Assembly (NCBI RefSeq): GCF_003020115.1 | Contig: NZ_PYFX01000003.1 | Coordinates: 558,001 to 622,000, forward strand | DNA: 64,000 nt | Reading direction: 5' to 3' | Origin: Bradyrhizobium sp. MOS002 | GTDB lineage: Bacteria; Pseudomonadota; Alphaproteobacteria; Rhizobiales; Xanthobacteraceae | Part shown: piece by piece, positions 43,309 through 51,708 of the stretch | Layout of the letters: every line of letters begins with the position of its first letter | Position numbering within the stretch: position 1 is the stretch's first letter | The notes under the pieces: model-generated | Seen by the model: only the letters and a program-made list of their open reading frames with translations | Database searches by the model: none | Told to the model about the DNA's origin: nothing | Made by a program: the position numbers and the translations under genes

Positions 43309-44304
43309 CTAATTAATCGAGCGGATCAAATCCTTGATCTTCTCTGCGTGCGGGCCGAGCTCCTTGGCGAGCTTGTCGAGATAGGGATCGGCGATCGCCG
43401 TGAAGGTCTTCTTGTCGACGTTGTCGACGATCTTCACGCCCATCTTCTTCAGCTTCTCTGCCGCGGTGCGTTCGAGGTCGAAGGCCTTCTGCGGCTCCTT
43501 GGAGCTGACCTCGTTCCCTGCCGCCTGCACCCAGCCTTTCTGCTCGGCCGACAGGCTCTGCCAGAGCTTGTCGGAGATGAACACCAGCGCGTTGTTGGCC
43601 TCGTGCTCGGTGATGTTCAGGACCGGAGCGACCTCATAATGCTTGTTGACGAGGTAGACGTTGATGCTGTTCTCGGCGACGTCGACGACACCGGTCTGCA
43701 GGCTCGTGTAAACACTGCCGAACGGCATGTGCACGGTCTGGGCGCCGTAGGCCGGGAACATGGTGTCCTCGGTCGCGGTTGCCTGCACCCGGATCTTCAG
43801 GCCCTTGATGTCGCCGACATTGTGGATCTCCTTCTTGGAGTACATGTGGCGCACGCCCTGCGAGCCGGTCGCGATCACATGCAGGCCCTGCGTGGTCTCA
43901 TCGATCATGGTCTTGAGCGCCTCGAACACTTTTGAATCTGCCAGACCCTTGACCACGTGGCTCTCGTCGCGGAAGAGGAAGTGCAACGACATCACGCCCG
44001 CTTGTGGCGAGATCGTCGCGGTGTTTGCCGAGGAGATGATCGCAAATTCGACGTCGCCCGCCTTCACGAGCTGGAGCACCTGCGGCTCCTGTCCGAGCTG
44101 CGCGCCCGGATATTGATCGATGATCATGGTGCCTTTGCTCAATTCCTTGAGCTTTTCGGCAAAGAGGTCGCCCGCGATGGAATAGCCGGTGTTGCGCGGC
44201 TGGTCATAGGCGAAGCGATAATGCTTCACTTCCTGGGCCGATGCGCCCGAGACGAAAAGAACAGCGGCCGTTGCCGCCAGCCAACGCATGGATCGTGCAA
44301 TCAT
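43309..44304 (-). CDS. dctP: TRAP transporter solute-binding protein, DctP type
   Basis: Periplasmic receptor of the TRAP importer, 331 aa. Seen: a signal peptide (MIARSMRWLAATAAVLFVSG, cleaved near ASAQ), then the family pattern HYRFAYDQPRNTGYSIAGDLFAE, the ligand-binding arginine region KIRVQAT, and MPFGSVYTSLQTGVVDVAEN. GGGGGAAACG precedes ATG 44304. Ligands of this family are mostly organic acids and sugar acids; the adjacent dehydratase points to an aldonate or aldarate-type acid (inference). Confidence 0.93.
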   Translation of the reverse strand: MIARSMRWLAATAAVLFVSGASAQEVKHYRFAYDQPRNTGYSIAGDLFAEKLKELSKGTMIIDQYPGAQLGQEPQVLQLVKAGDVEFAIISSANTATISPQAGVMSLHFLFRDESHVVKGLADSKVFEALKTMIDETTQGLHVIATGSQGVRHMYSKKEIHNVGDIKGLKIRVQATATEDTMFPAYGAQTVHMPFGSVYTSLQTGVVDVAENSINVYLVNKHYEVAPVLNITEHEANNALVFISDKLWQSLSAEQKGWVQAAGNEVSSKEPQKAFDLERTAAEKLKKMGVKIVDNVDKKTFTAIADPYLDKLAKELGPHAEKIKDLIRSIN

Positions 44305-44365
44305 CGTTTCCCCCTGTTTCAACGCCCGCCGCTTCAGCGGTCTGGGCTACGCTTCCGGGTGGTTG

Positions 44366-46087
44366 TCACCCCTTTTCAGTCTGCTTCCCAGTCCTCTGCA
44401 TGAAATCGAAATCGCAGCCCTCGTCGGCCTGCATGATGGTCTCGTTGAACAGCCAGGCATAGCCGCGCCGCGCCTCGTCCGGCGCAGCCGCGGGTTTCAA
44501 TGCCGTACTCCGCCGTTCCAGCTCGGTAGCATCCACCAGAAGCTCGATGCTGCGCTTGGCGACGTCGAGCCGGATCATGTCGCCGTTCATCACCAGCGCC
44601 AGCGGCCCGCCGACGGCGGATTCCGGCGTGATGTGCAGCACGATGGTGCCGAACGCGGTGCCGCTCATGCGCGCGTCCGAAATGCGCACCATGTCCTTGG
44701 TGCCGGCGCGCGCGAGCTTCTTCGGGATCGGCAGATAGCCCGCCTCTGGCATGCCGGGCGCCCCCTTGGGGCCGGCATTGCGCAGCACCAGCACATCATC
44801 GGCGGTGACGTCGAGATCGGGATCGTCAACCCGGAGCGTCATGTCCTCGACGGATTCGAACACCACCGCACGGCCCGTATGCTGCAACAGTTTTGGGCTC
44901 GCGGCGGATTGCTTGATCACCGCGCCGCGCGGAGCGAGGTTACCGTGCAGGACGGCGAGGCCGCCTTCCTTCTTGATCGGATTGTCGCGCGGGCGGATCG
45001 CGTCCTGGCCGGGCACGTCCTCCGCATTGGCCACGACATCGCGCAGGCTCTCGCCCGTGATGGTCTTGGCATCGAGGTCGACGAGATCGCCGAGCTGCGC
45101 CAGCAGTTTCGGCACGCCGCCGGCGTGATGGAAATGCTCCATATAATGCTCGCCCGACGGCTTGAGATCGATCAGCACCGGCACCTCGCGGCCGATCTGG
45201 TCGAAGACGCCGAGGTCGAGCCGGTGCGGCGAGCGATGCGCCATCGCGGTCAGATGGATCAGGCCGTTGGTCGAGCCGCCGATCGCCTGGAGCACGACCT
45301 GCGCGTTCTTGAAGGAGGCCGGCGTCAAGAGTTCGCTCGGCTTCGGCCCCTTGGTCTTGGCCATCTCGGCCGCAACCCGGCCGCTCGCTTCAGCCAGACG
45401 GAAGCGCTCGGCATGCGGCGCCGGGATTGTCGCGCTCATCGGCAGCGACAAGCCCATGGCTTCGATCATGCAGGCCATGGTCGAGGCGGTGCCCATGACC
45501 ATGCAGGTGCCCACCGACGGCGCCAGGCGGCCGTTCACCGCTTCGATCTCGACATCGTCCATTTCGCCGGCGCGATACTTGCCCCAGAGGCGACGGCAAT
45601 CGGTGCAGGCGCCCAGCACCTCGCCCTTGTGATGACCAACCACCATGGGGCCAACGGGAATGACCACCGTCGGCAGATCGGCGCTGATTGCGGCCATCAC
45701 CTGCGCCGGCAGTGTCTTGTCGCAGCCGCCGATGACGATCACCGAATCCATCGGCTGGGCCCGGATCATCTCCTCGGTGTCCATCGCCATCAGATTGCGC
45801 AGATACATCGAGGTCGGATGCGCAAAGCTCTCCGCGATCGAGATGGTCGGGAACACGAACGGCATCGCGCCCGACAGCATCACGCCGCGCTTGGCGGCCT
45901 CGATGATCTGCGGGACGTTGCCGTGGCAGGGATTGTAGTCGCTATAGGTGTTGGTGATGCCGACGATCGGGCGCTCGAGCGCGTCGTCTGAATAGCCCAT
46001 GGCCTTGATGAACGCCTTGCGCAGGAACAGCGAGAAGCCGGCATCGCCATAGCTCGTCAGCCCTTTGCGCAACCCACTCGTCATCAT
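44366..46087 (-). CDS. IlvD/Edd-family dehydratase (dihydroxy-acid or sugar-acid dehydratase)
   Basis: A 573-aa Fe-S dehydratase. Seen: cluster/active-site cysteines C54 (NPCHGN), C122 (GGCDKT) and C195 (GTCMVMG), the GSTNGLIHL segment, and DARMSGTAFG near the C-terminus. It could be the branched-chain enzyme IlvD, but its place at the head of a TRAP operon facing a GntR regulator, and its departure from canonical IlvD ends, favour a pentonate/hexonate dehydratase such as L-arabinonate dehydratase. GGGAG precedes the tandem ATGATG at 46087. The start region faces two operator-like copies. Confidence 0.9.
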   Translation of the reverse strand: MMTSGLRKGLTSYGDAGFSLFLRKAFIKAMGYSDDALERPIVGITNTYSDYNPCHGNVPQIIEAAKRGVMLSGAMPFVFPTISIAESFAHPTSMYLRNLMAMDTEEMIRAQPMDSVIVIGGCDKTLPAQVMAAISADLPTVVIPVGPMVVGHHKGEVLGACTDCRRLWGKYRAGEMDDVEIEAVNGRLAPSVGTCMVMGTASTMACMIEAMGLSLPMSATIPAPHAERFRLAEASGRVAAEMAKTKGPKPSELLTPASFKNAQVVLQAIGGSTNGLIHLTAMAHRSPHRLDLGVFDQIGREVPVLIDLKPSGEHYMEHFHHAGGVPKLLAQLGDLVDLDAKTITGESLRDVVANAEDVPGQDAIRPRDNPIKKEGGLAVLHGNLAPRGAVIKQSAASPKLLQHTGRAVVFESVEDMTLRVDDPDLDVTADDVLVLRNAGPKGAPGMPEAGYLPIPKKLARAGTKDMVRISDARMSGTAFGTIVLHITPESAVGGPLALVMNGDMIRLDVAKRSIELLVDATELERRSTALKPAAAPDEARRGYAWLFNETIMQADEGCDFDFMQRTGKQTEKG

Positions 46088-46129
46088 ACCACTCCCATCA
46101 CCGGGCCATTGTCGTACAGCGTGCCCCTT

Positions 46130-46207
46130 GATTGTCAATAAGGCAGACGCCCAACCTGCCATTTTCCGGGATCTGCGTACTGGTAAGCCACCCGATTATT
46201 GACAATC
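46130..46207. promoter_or_regulatory. Pair of GATTGTCAATAA operator-like sites between dehydratase-TRAP operon and gntR
   Basis: GATTGTCAATAA at 46130-46141 recurs as its exact complement TTATTGACAATC at 46196-46207, centres 66 bp apart. Each copy itself contains ATTG-N-CAAT, a palindromic core like those bound by FCD-type GntR regulators (family knowledge). The sites lie in the 174-bp divergent region, 43 and 109 bases upstream of the dehydratase start and 55 and 121 bases upstream of gntR. The likely ligand is the gntR product. Confidence 0.72.
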
Positions 46208-46261
46208 CGAGCCTTCCCTGCTCCACAGGATGGACCGGCCAAGCGCCGGGAGGCCGAGGGC

Positions 46262-46963
46262 ATGTCCGACACTCACACCGCAGACGCCGTGACGGTCCGG
46301 CGCGACGATCCGGACGACATCGTCGCGCGGCTCGAAGAGGACATCATCTTCGGCCGACTGGCGCCAGGCGCGCGCCTCACCGAAGACGCGCTGATGTCGG
46401 CTTACGGCACCTCGCGCCACTTCGTGCGCCAGGCGCTGGTGGATGCGGAGCGCCGCGGCATCGTCCGCCGCGAGAAGAATGTCGGCGCCACCGTGCGGTT
46501 CTACTCGGCCGAGGAGGTCCGGCAGATCTACGAGGTCCGTGAGATGCTGACGCGGCAGGCGGCGCTGATGATCCCCCTGCCCGCACAGCAAGGCCTGATC
46601 GACGAGCTCTCCGCATTGCAACGGCAATATTGCGCCAGAGCGGATTTGCAGGACCTGCGGGGCATCCACGAGACCAACGACGCCTTCCACCTCGCGCTGT
46701 TCTCGGCCTGCGGCAATCCATATCTGGTGCGCTCGCTGCAGGACTATATGAACCTGACCCTGCCGATGCGCGCAAAGAATCTCGCCGACCGAGACGGCCT
46801 CGCGCAATCACGGCGCCAGCACGAGTTGATGATCGAGCTGTTGAAGGGCCGCGATAGCTGGGCGCTGGCGCAGCTGTGTGTGGATCACATGCAGTTCAGC
46901 AAGAAGGATTACCTGGCGCGGATTGCGGGTGAGCAAGCCGAACAGCAGGGCCCGCGTTCATAG
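46262..46963 (+). CDS. GntR-family transcriptional regulator, FCD subfamily
   Basis: A 233-aa regulator. Seen: the N-terminal winged helix-turn-helix (IIFGRLAPGARLTEDALMSAYGTSRHFVRQAL) and an all-helical FCD ligand domain with potential metal/ligand residues in HETNDAFHLALF, and histidines near RRQHELMIELL and VDHMQFS. Members usually respond to organic or sugar acids. It is divergent from the dehydratase-TRAP operon and very probably controls it and itself through the paired sites in between. Confidence 0.92.
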   Translation: MSDTHTADAVTVRRDDPDDIVARLEEDIIFGRLAPGARLTEDALMSAYGTSRHFVRQALVDAERRGIVRREKNVGATVRFYSAEEVRQIYEVREMLTRQAALMIPLPAQQGLIDELSALQRQYCARADLQDLRGIHETNDAFHLALFSACGNPYLVRSLQDYMNLTLPMRAKNLADRDGLAQSRRQHELMIELLKGRDSWALAQLCVDHMQFSKKDYLARIAGEQAEQQGPRS

Positions 46964-47143
46964 ATGGGAGACGTTCGCTTCTCGCGGTGCTGCAGTTTAC
47001 GCGGTAAGGGCGCGCTGGATTGCTCGCAATTGCTGGCCGCACGAGCCCATTCGGGCAACAACGCCCGCAGTCCACAATTTCTGGGGAACCTATGGTCGGC
47101 TTGGTACTTGGTCCTGCACCAATCCCCCACCATAGGAGCTGTC

Positions 47144-47560
47144 ATGATTTGCCGTTTAGTCGGAGCCGCCGCTGTTGCCGTCGCCGTCCTGCTTCCCGTA
47201 ACGACCCAGGCCCAGGGCGTTCCCGGAGGCGTCGAACGCGGTGCGCGGGATGGTGAGCGAGCGGCAGGGCCTGTCGGTGCAGTTGTGGGTGGCGTCGTCG
47301 GCGGCGTCGTTGGCGGCGTGGCGGGAGTCCTTGGTGTCGATCAACGTCCTCGCTTTCACTCCTACGTCGTCGAACAGCGGCGGCCCTCATATCAGTACCG
47401 CGAGGATGTGAGAGTCGGGGCGGTTCTTCCGGAAGAGGGCGTTACCTATTACGAGGTGCCGCCTGAGTACGGCGCCCGTGAGTACCGTTATACAGTGGTG
47501 AACGGTCGCACGGTTCTGGTCGAACCGCGAACCCACCGGATCGTCGAGATTGTCGAATAA
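47144..47560 (+). CDS. Small secreted DUF1236-like protein
   Basis: A 138-aa exported protein. Seen: a signal peptide (CRLVGAAAVAVAVLLPVTTQAQ), a glycine/valine stretch (VGAVVGGVVGGVVGGVAGVLGVDQ) that could insert in membranes, and a C-terminal domain (EEGVTYYEVPPEYGAREYRYTVVNGRTVLVEPRTHRIVEIVE) that matches the DUF1236 pattern common in rhizobia. AGGAG lies 6 nt before ATG 47144. Its function is unknown. A strong terminator follows. Confidence 0.85.
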   Translation: MICRLVGAAAVAVAVLLPVTTQAQGVPGGVERGARDGERAAGPVGAVVGGVVGGVVGGVAGVLGVDQRPRFHSYVVEQRRPSYQYREDVRVGAVLPEEGVTYYEVPPEYGAREYRYTVVNGRTVLVEPRTHRIVEIVE

Positions 47561-47565
47561 CAACC

Positions 47566-47591
47566 AAGGGCCGTCTTTCGAGACGGCCCTT
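47566..47591 (+). terminator. Intrinsic terminator of the DUF1236-like gene
   Basis: An 11-bp perfect stem AAGGGCCGTCT/AGACGGCCCTT closes a UUCG-type tetraloop (TTCG) and is followed by TCGTTTG. It begins 5 bases after the stop codon. Confidence 0.9.
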
Positions 47592-47626
47592 TCGTTTGCG
47601 CAGATCTAAATCCCTCAAGTCCCGGT

Positions 47627-48040
47627 TCAGTACCGCCTCAGCAGACCGCGATCCACGCCGGCATCGCCGTAGTCGGCGCAGGCTCTCTTCGGGTTTCTGA
47701 TCAGATCGGTCCGGACGCGCCTGAACGTTTTGGCGGCCACGTCGGACACTTCGGGGCGAAATTTACCGGGATCGGAGGTCTCGCCATCGCGGACCTTGAT
47801 GGCCGCCGCATAGGCGTCGATCATGGCCATCGCGGCATCCGTGCTGCCGAGAAGTCGGGCGCCTAGCTGGACACTGCCGGCACCATTGACCTCGTAGCCG
47901 ACGCATCGTTGCTCCAGCACCACGGAGGCGGTGACGAGCTGGTCGAGGAACGTCGCCTCAGCGTCGGTGAGCGTTGCGCTCCGCGCCGGTCCCGACATGA
48001 TCAGCGCGAGCAGTACGACGGCTGGCAATTCGATTTTCAT
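47627..48040 (-). CDS. Hypothetical small secreted protein
   Basis: A 137-aa product with a likely signal peptide (MKIELPAVVLLALIMSGPARS). The mature part is about 115 residues, mostly helical, with two cysteines (QRCVGYEV and KRACADYGD) that may form a disulfide in the periplasm. I recognise no family. It is convergent with the DUF1236-like gene and divergent from the MFS gene. The FNR/FixK-like box 95 bases upstream could act on it. Confidence 0.7.
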   Translation of the reverse strand: MKIELPAVVLLALIMSGPARSATLTDAEATFLDQLVTASVVLEQRCVGYEVNGAGSVQLGARLLGSTDAAMAMIDAYAAAIKVRDGETSDPGKFRPEVSDVAAKTFRRVRTDLIRNPKRACADYGDAGVDRGLLRRY

Positions 48041-48134
48041 TGTCCTGACTCGCGCTGCCGCCGTTGAACATTAATCAAGGCACCGATGTCGAGTAGCGGC
48101 CTTGCGGATCGAGAGCCAGACGACCAGAGCAACG

Positions 48135-48148
48135 TTGATCTGGATCAA
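48135..48148. promoter_or_regulatory. FNR/FixK-type box TTGATCTGGATCAA
   Basis: A perfect match to the TTGAT-N4-ATCAA consensus bound by FixK2/FNR proteins in Bradyrhizobium and relatives (established consensus). It lies in a 299-nt divergent gap, 95 bases upstream of the small secreted protein and 192 bases upstream of the MFS gene. No good -10 element stands out in either direction, so the target gene is open. A short minus-strand ORF (48075-48341) covers the gap but does not look like a gene. Confidence 0.7.
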
Positions 48149-48339
48149 TGGGCGGAACGGCCAAGGCGAGGCTCAGGCCGTTGCGTCGCTCGCCTTCTGT
48201 GAATCGAGGTACCGCGGCGGGACGGATACTAAAACTGTTTGTCAAGCCATCGAAATTTCGCAGAGCAGGAAATAAATATCGCCCGGGCTCCGGCGCCACG
48301 TCGCGCGCCCTCCTCCACTTCCCTCCCGACTGAAATGGC

Positions 48340-49611
48340 ATGACCGAACAAATCCTGACCGAGCCGATCGACCAACGGCCAGAGCTGTCCCGCGGCTTCT
48401 CGCGCTACCAGGCGATCCTCGTTGCGCTGCTGGCGCTGGTCCAGTTCACGATCATCATCGATTTCATGATCATGTCGCCGCTCGGCGCCATCATGATGCC
48501 GGCGCTTGATATTTCGGCCGCACAGTTCGGGGTGGCGGTCTCGGCCTATGCGTTCAGCGCGGGGATTTCCGGCATCCTGGCGGCCGGCTTTGCCGATCGG
48601 TTCGACCGCAAGCGGCTACTGTTGTTCTTCTATGCCGGCTTCACCCTTGGCACGGCGCTGTGCGCGATCGCGCCCAACTATCATCTGTTGCTGCTGGGGC
48701 GGATCGTGACCGGCCTGTTCGGCGGCGTGATCGGCTCGGTCGTGCTCGCCATCGTCACCGATTTGTTTACGCTGCAATTGCGCGGCCGCGTCATGGGTTT
48801 CGTGCAAACCGCCTTCGCTGCAAGCCAGGTGCTGGGCATCCCGGCCGGTCTTTTCCTCGCCAACCAGTGGAACTGGCACGTCGCGTTCGGCGCACTGGTC
48901 GGCCTGTCGGTGATCGGGATGGCCGCCGTGATGTTCCTGATGAAGCCGGTGAACGGCCATCTGGGGCTGAAGCAGGATCGAAATCCGTTCCTGCATCTGA
49001 TCGCAACGGTCTCGCAGCCGCGTTATTGGATGGCGTTTTCGGTGACGACCCTGCTGGCGACCGGCGGCTACATGCTGATGCCGTTCGGCAGCGCCTACAC
49101 CGTGCACAATCTCGGCATCGACATCGTGCATCTGCCGACGATCTATCTCGTCTCCGGCCTGTTCAGCATTGTCATCGGCCCGCTGGTGGGACGCGCCAGC
49201 GATGCCTTCGGCAAATACCCCACCTTCGTCTTCGGCAGCGCCATGTCCATCGTCATGGTGCTGATCTACACCCATCTCGGTCAAGTGAGCCTGACGGTCG
49301 CGATCCTGGTCAACGTCCTGATGTTCGTCGGCATCTTCTCTCGCATGATCCCGTCGCAGGCGCTGATTTCCGCAATCCCCGAGCCGGCGCAACGCGGTTC
49401 CTTCAGCGCGGTCGGCGCGTCGCTGCAACAGCTCTCCGGCGGACTCGGCTCCGTGCTCGCCGCCGCGCTCATCGCGCAGGACGCCGACGGTACGCTCCGG
49501 CATTTCGACCGGCTGGGATACGTCGTCGTGACGACGGCGGTGATTTCTCTGATCCTGATGTACTTCGTGCAAAGGCCCATCGCGGCTCAGGCCGGCAAGC
49601 GCGTGGTCTAG
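48340..49611 (+). CDS. MFS transporter
   Basis: A 423-aa major-facilitator protein with 12 predicted membrane helices. Seen: after helix 2 the motif A-like loop (GFADRFDRKRLLLF), FIIDFMIMSPLGAIMMPAL in helix 1, and a second-half loop GPLVGRASDAFGKYPTFV. The pattern fits the drug/metabolite exporter (DHA1) groups. Substrate unknown. The stop codon is part of a terminator hairpin. Confidence 0.92.
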   Translation: MTEQILTEPIDQRPELSRGFSRYQAILVALLALVQFTIIIDFMIMSPLGAIMMPALDISAAQFGVAVSAYAFSAGISGILAAGFADRFDRKRLLLFFYAGFTLGTALCAIAPNYHLLLLGRIVTGLFGGVIGSVVLAIVTDLFTLQLRGRVMGFVQTAFAASQVLGIPAGLFLANQWNWHVAFGALVGLSVIGMAAVMFLMKPVNGHLGLKQDRNPFLHLIATVSQPRYWMAFSVTTLLATGGYMLMPFGSAYTVHNLGIDIVHLPTIYLVSGLFSIVIGPLVGRASDAFGKYPTFVFGSAMSIVMVLIYTHLGQVSLTVAILVNVLMFVGIFSRMIPSQALISAIPEPAQRGSFSAVGASLQQLSGGLGSVLAAALIAQDADGTLRHFDRLGYVVVTTAVISLILMYFVQRPIAAQAGKRVV

Positions 49612-49633
49612 GGCGTCGATTCCGACGCCCTAG
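49608..49633 (+). terminator. Intrinsic terminator containing the MFS stop codon
   Basis: CTAGGGCGTCG-ATTC-CGACGCCCTAG is a perfect 11-bp stem with a 4-nt loop, followed by ATTTG. The TAG stop of the MFS gene is inside the left arm. It may also serve the convergent dehydrogenase gene ending at 49650. Confidence 0.82.
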
Positions 49634-49649
49634 ATTTGCGAATGCGCTC

Positions 49650-50474
49650 CTACCGCTTATTCCAATCGATGATGCGGTTCGCATCACCGTCGAACTCGTT
49701 GCTGCAGAACGCGCCGCCCTGATAGTGATCGCCGACCGGATCGGGCTTCAGCTTGGCCTGCTCGGCCATCGCATGCGCCACGTGGTCCTCGGAGCGCCCC
49801 GTGGGACGGTAGCCGAACTCGTAGGCGCGGTGGTTGTCCCACCACGCGCGCTCGTTCAGGGACACGCCGTAGAAGATCTCGAAATGAATGTCGGGATGCT
49901 CGAGCCCGATCTGGCAGAGCTGCACCAGATCTTCCGGCTTCAGCCAGATCGAGATCCGGCGAAGGTCCAACGGCACGTCGCCGAAATTGCCAATGCGAAG
50001 GCAAGTCACCTTCAGGCCATGCTTGTCGGCATAGAGCGCGCCGACCGCTTCGCCGAACACCTTGCTGACGCCATAGCGGCCGTCGGGGCGCGGGGTCACG
50101 TCGGTGCCGATCTTGTGGTGGCGCGGATAAAATCCGACGGCATGGTTCGAGGAGGCGAACACCACGCGCTTGACGCCCTTGCGGTACGCGGCCTCGAACA
50201 GATTGTAGCCGCCGATGATGTTGGCCTGGAGGATGTCGTTCCAGGGACCTTCGACCGAATAGCCGCCGAAATGGATGATGCCGTCGACGCCCTCGCAGAT
50301 CGCTTCGCACTGCGCGAGGTCGGACAGATCCGCCGCCTTGAATTGCTCGTTCGGGCCGAGATCGGCCGGCGGGCGGATGTCGCTGAGCAGCAGGTCCGGA
50401 TAGATCGGCGGCAACAGTTTTCGCAGACGCGTTCCAATCCCGCCCGAAGCTCCCGTCATCAAGATGCGCGCCAT
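49650..50474 (-). CDS. udh: Uronate dehydrogenase-like NAD-dependent SDR/epimerase
   Basis: Predicted to oxidise galacturonate or glucuronate to the aldaro-lactone; 274 aa. Seen: nucleotide motif TGASGGIG (7-14), SSN (108-110), YxxxK with Y134 and K138, and the segments DGIIHFGGYSVEGPWNDILQ and SNHAVGFYPRHHKIG, which I recognise as close to the Agrobacterium Udh pattern. The extended SDR length agrees. ATG 50474 is chosen; the longer frame adds residues without similarity. It is divergent from an SMP-30 lactonase that could open its product. Confidence 0.85.
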   Translation of the reverse strand: MARILMTGASGGIGTRLRKLLPPIYPDLLLSDIRPPADLGPNEQFKAADLSDLAQCEAICEGVDGIIHFGGYSVEGPWNDILQANIIGGYNLFEAAYRKGVKRVVFASSNHAVGFYPRHHKIGTDVTPRPDGRYGVSKVFGEAVGALYADKHGLKVTCLRIGNFGDVPLDLRRISIWLKPEDLVQLCQIGLEHPDIHFEIFYGVSLNERAWWDNHRAYEFGYRPTGRSEDHVAHAMAEQAKLKPDPVGDHYQGGAFCSNEFDGDANRIIDWNKR

Positions 50475-50563
50475 GTCTTTCCTCACCATTCGTGACCGAT
50501 TTGCCGTCACGTGTCTCTAATGATAGCAGCATTGTCCAGAGGGAACGAAACGAGAGAACCGAC

Positions 50564-51541
50564 ATGAATGAGGCATTGTCCCACACCCAGGAGCGGTCAG
50601 GCTGGCGGCCGGCGAGCTACTATCCCGATCCAGCCATTCACGCACTCGATCCCCGCTTCGAAAAATACTGGCTGAAGCTCTCGGCGGTGGAGCGGCTGAC
50701 GACCGGCCTGCGCTGGGCCGAGGGTCCGGTCTGGTTCGGCGATGGTCGTTACCTGTTGTGCAGCGACATCCCCAACCAGCGCATCGTCAAATGGGAAGAG
50801 GAGACCGGCGCTGTCAGCGTGTTCCGCAAGCCCTCCAATTTTGCCAATGGCAACACCAGGGACCGCCAGGGCCGGCTCGTCACCTGCGAGCATGGCGGGC
50901 GACGCGTCACCCGCACCGAATATGACGGCACCATCACCGTGCTGATGGACTCGTTTGGCGGCAAGAAGCTCAACTCACCGAACGACGTCGTCGTGAAGTC
51001 CGACGGCGCGGTCTGGTTCACCGATCCCACTTTCGGCCTGCTCGGCAATTACGAGGGCTACAAGGCCGAGCCCGAGATCGAGCCGAACGTCTACAGGTTC
51101 GATCCCGCGACCGGCAAGGCGACCATCGTTGCCGAAGGCATGCTCGGCCCGAACGGGCTGTGCTTCTCGCCGGACGAGAAAATCCTCTATGTCGTGGAAT
51201 CACGCGGCGTGCCCAACCGCAAGATCCTCGCCTATGACGTCTCGGCGGATGGCACCACGATCTCGAACAAGCGCGTCTTCATCGACGCAGGTCCAGGCAC
51301 GCCCGACGGCATGCGCTGCGACATCGACGGCAACCTCTGGTGCGGCTGGGGCATGGGCGACCCCGAGCTCGACGGCGTGGTGGTGTTCGCGCCCGACGGC
51401 GTCATGATCGGCCGTATCGCACTGCCCGAACGCTGCGCCAACCTCTGCTTCGGCGGCGTCAAGCGCAACCGCCTGTTCATGGCGGCGAGCCAGTCGATCT
51501 ATGCGCTGTATGTGAACACGCAAGGCGCGGTGGGGGGATAG
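50564..51541 (+). CDS. SMP-30/gluconolactonase family protein
   Basis: A 325-aa six-bladed beta-propeller lactonase. Seen: LRWAEGPVWFGDGRYLLCSDIPN with the metal-binding Glu, LNSPNDVVVKSDGAVWFTDPTFG with the conserved Asn, and TPDGMRCDIDGNLWCGWG with the Asp near the end. No signal peptide. GAGAG precedes ATG 50564. The partner udh across an 89-nt divergent region suggests hydrolysis of an aldaro-lactone (inference). A second, different SMP-30 protein is at 59688. Confidence 0.9.
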   Translation: MNEALSHTQERSGWRPASYYPDPAIHALDPRFEKYWLKLSAVERLTTGLRWAEGPVWFGDGRYLLCSDIPNQRIVKWEEETGAVSVFRKPSNFANGNTRDRQGRLVTCEHGGRRVTRTEYDGTITVLMDSFGGKKLNSPNDVVVKSDGAVWFTDPTFGLLGNYEGYKAEPEIEPNVYRFDPATGKATIVAEGMLGPNGLCFSPDEKILYVVESRGVPNRKILAYDVSADGTTISNKRVFIDAGPGTPDGMRCDIDGNLWCGWGMGDPELDGVVVFAPDGVMIGRIALPERCANLCFGGVKRNRLFMAASQSIYALYVNTQGAVGG

Positions 51542-51553
51542 TTACTCCTCTCT

Positions 51554-51647
51554 CCATCGTCATTGCGAGCGAAGCGAAGCAATCCAGAGTCTCTCCGCGG
51601 AAGGAGTCTGGATTGCTTCGTCGCTGCGCTCCTCGCAATGACGATGG
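51554..51647. repeat. Palindromic repeat, family A
   Basis: CCATCGTCATTGCGAG at the left is the exact complement of CTCGCAATGACGATGG at the right; GAAGCAATCCAGAGTC and GAGTCTGGATTGCTTC pair inside. It fills the space between the convergent lactonase and aldehyde dehydrogenase genes. Confidence 0.9.
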
Positions 51648-51660
51648 AGCAAAATAAAAC

Positions 51661-51684
51661 GCCGGAGCGGTTTCCCGCTCCGGC
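51661..51684 (-). terminator. Intrinsic terminator of the aldehyde dehydrogenase gene
   Basis: A 10-bp perfect stem GCCGGAGCGG/CCGCTCCGGC with a 4-nt loop is followed on the minus strand by GTTTTATTTT. It lies 24 nt after the stop codon. Confidence 0.88.
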
Positions 51685-51708
51685 GCTTTGTTCGTCAGCT
51701 GATAAAGC

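Noticed and set aside
46130..46141. TTGATTGTCAA considered as another FNR/FixK box
   Set aside because: The right half does not match ATCAA at the correct spacing; the exact inverted second copy fits a GntR operator better.
48075..48341. Minus-strand 88-aa frame between the small secreted protein and the MFS gene
   Set aside because: No ribosome-binding site or recognisable domain, and it covers the FNR/FixK-like box and an AT-rich divergent promoter region.
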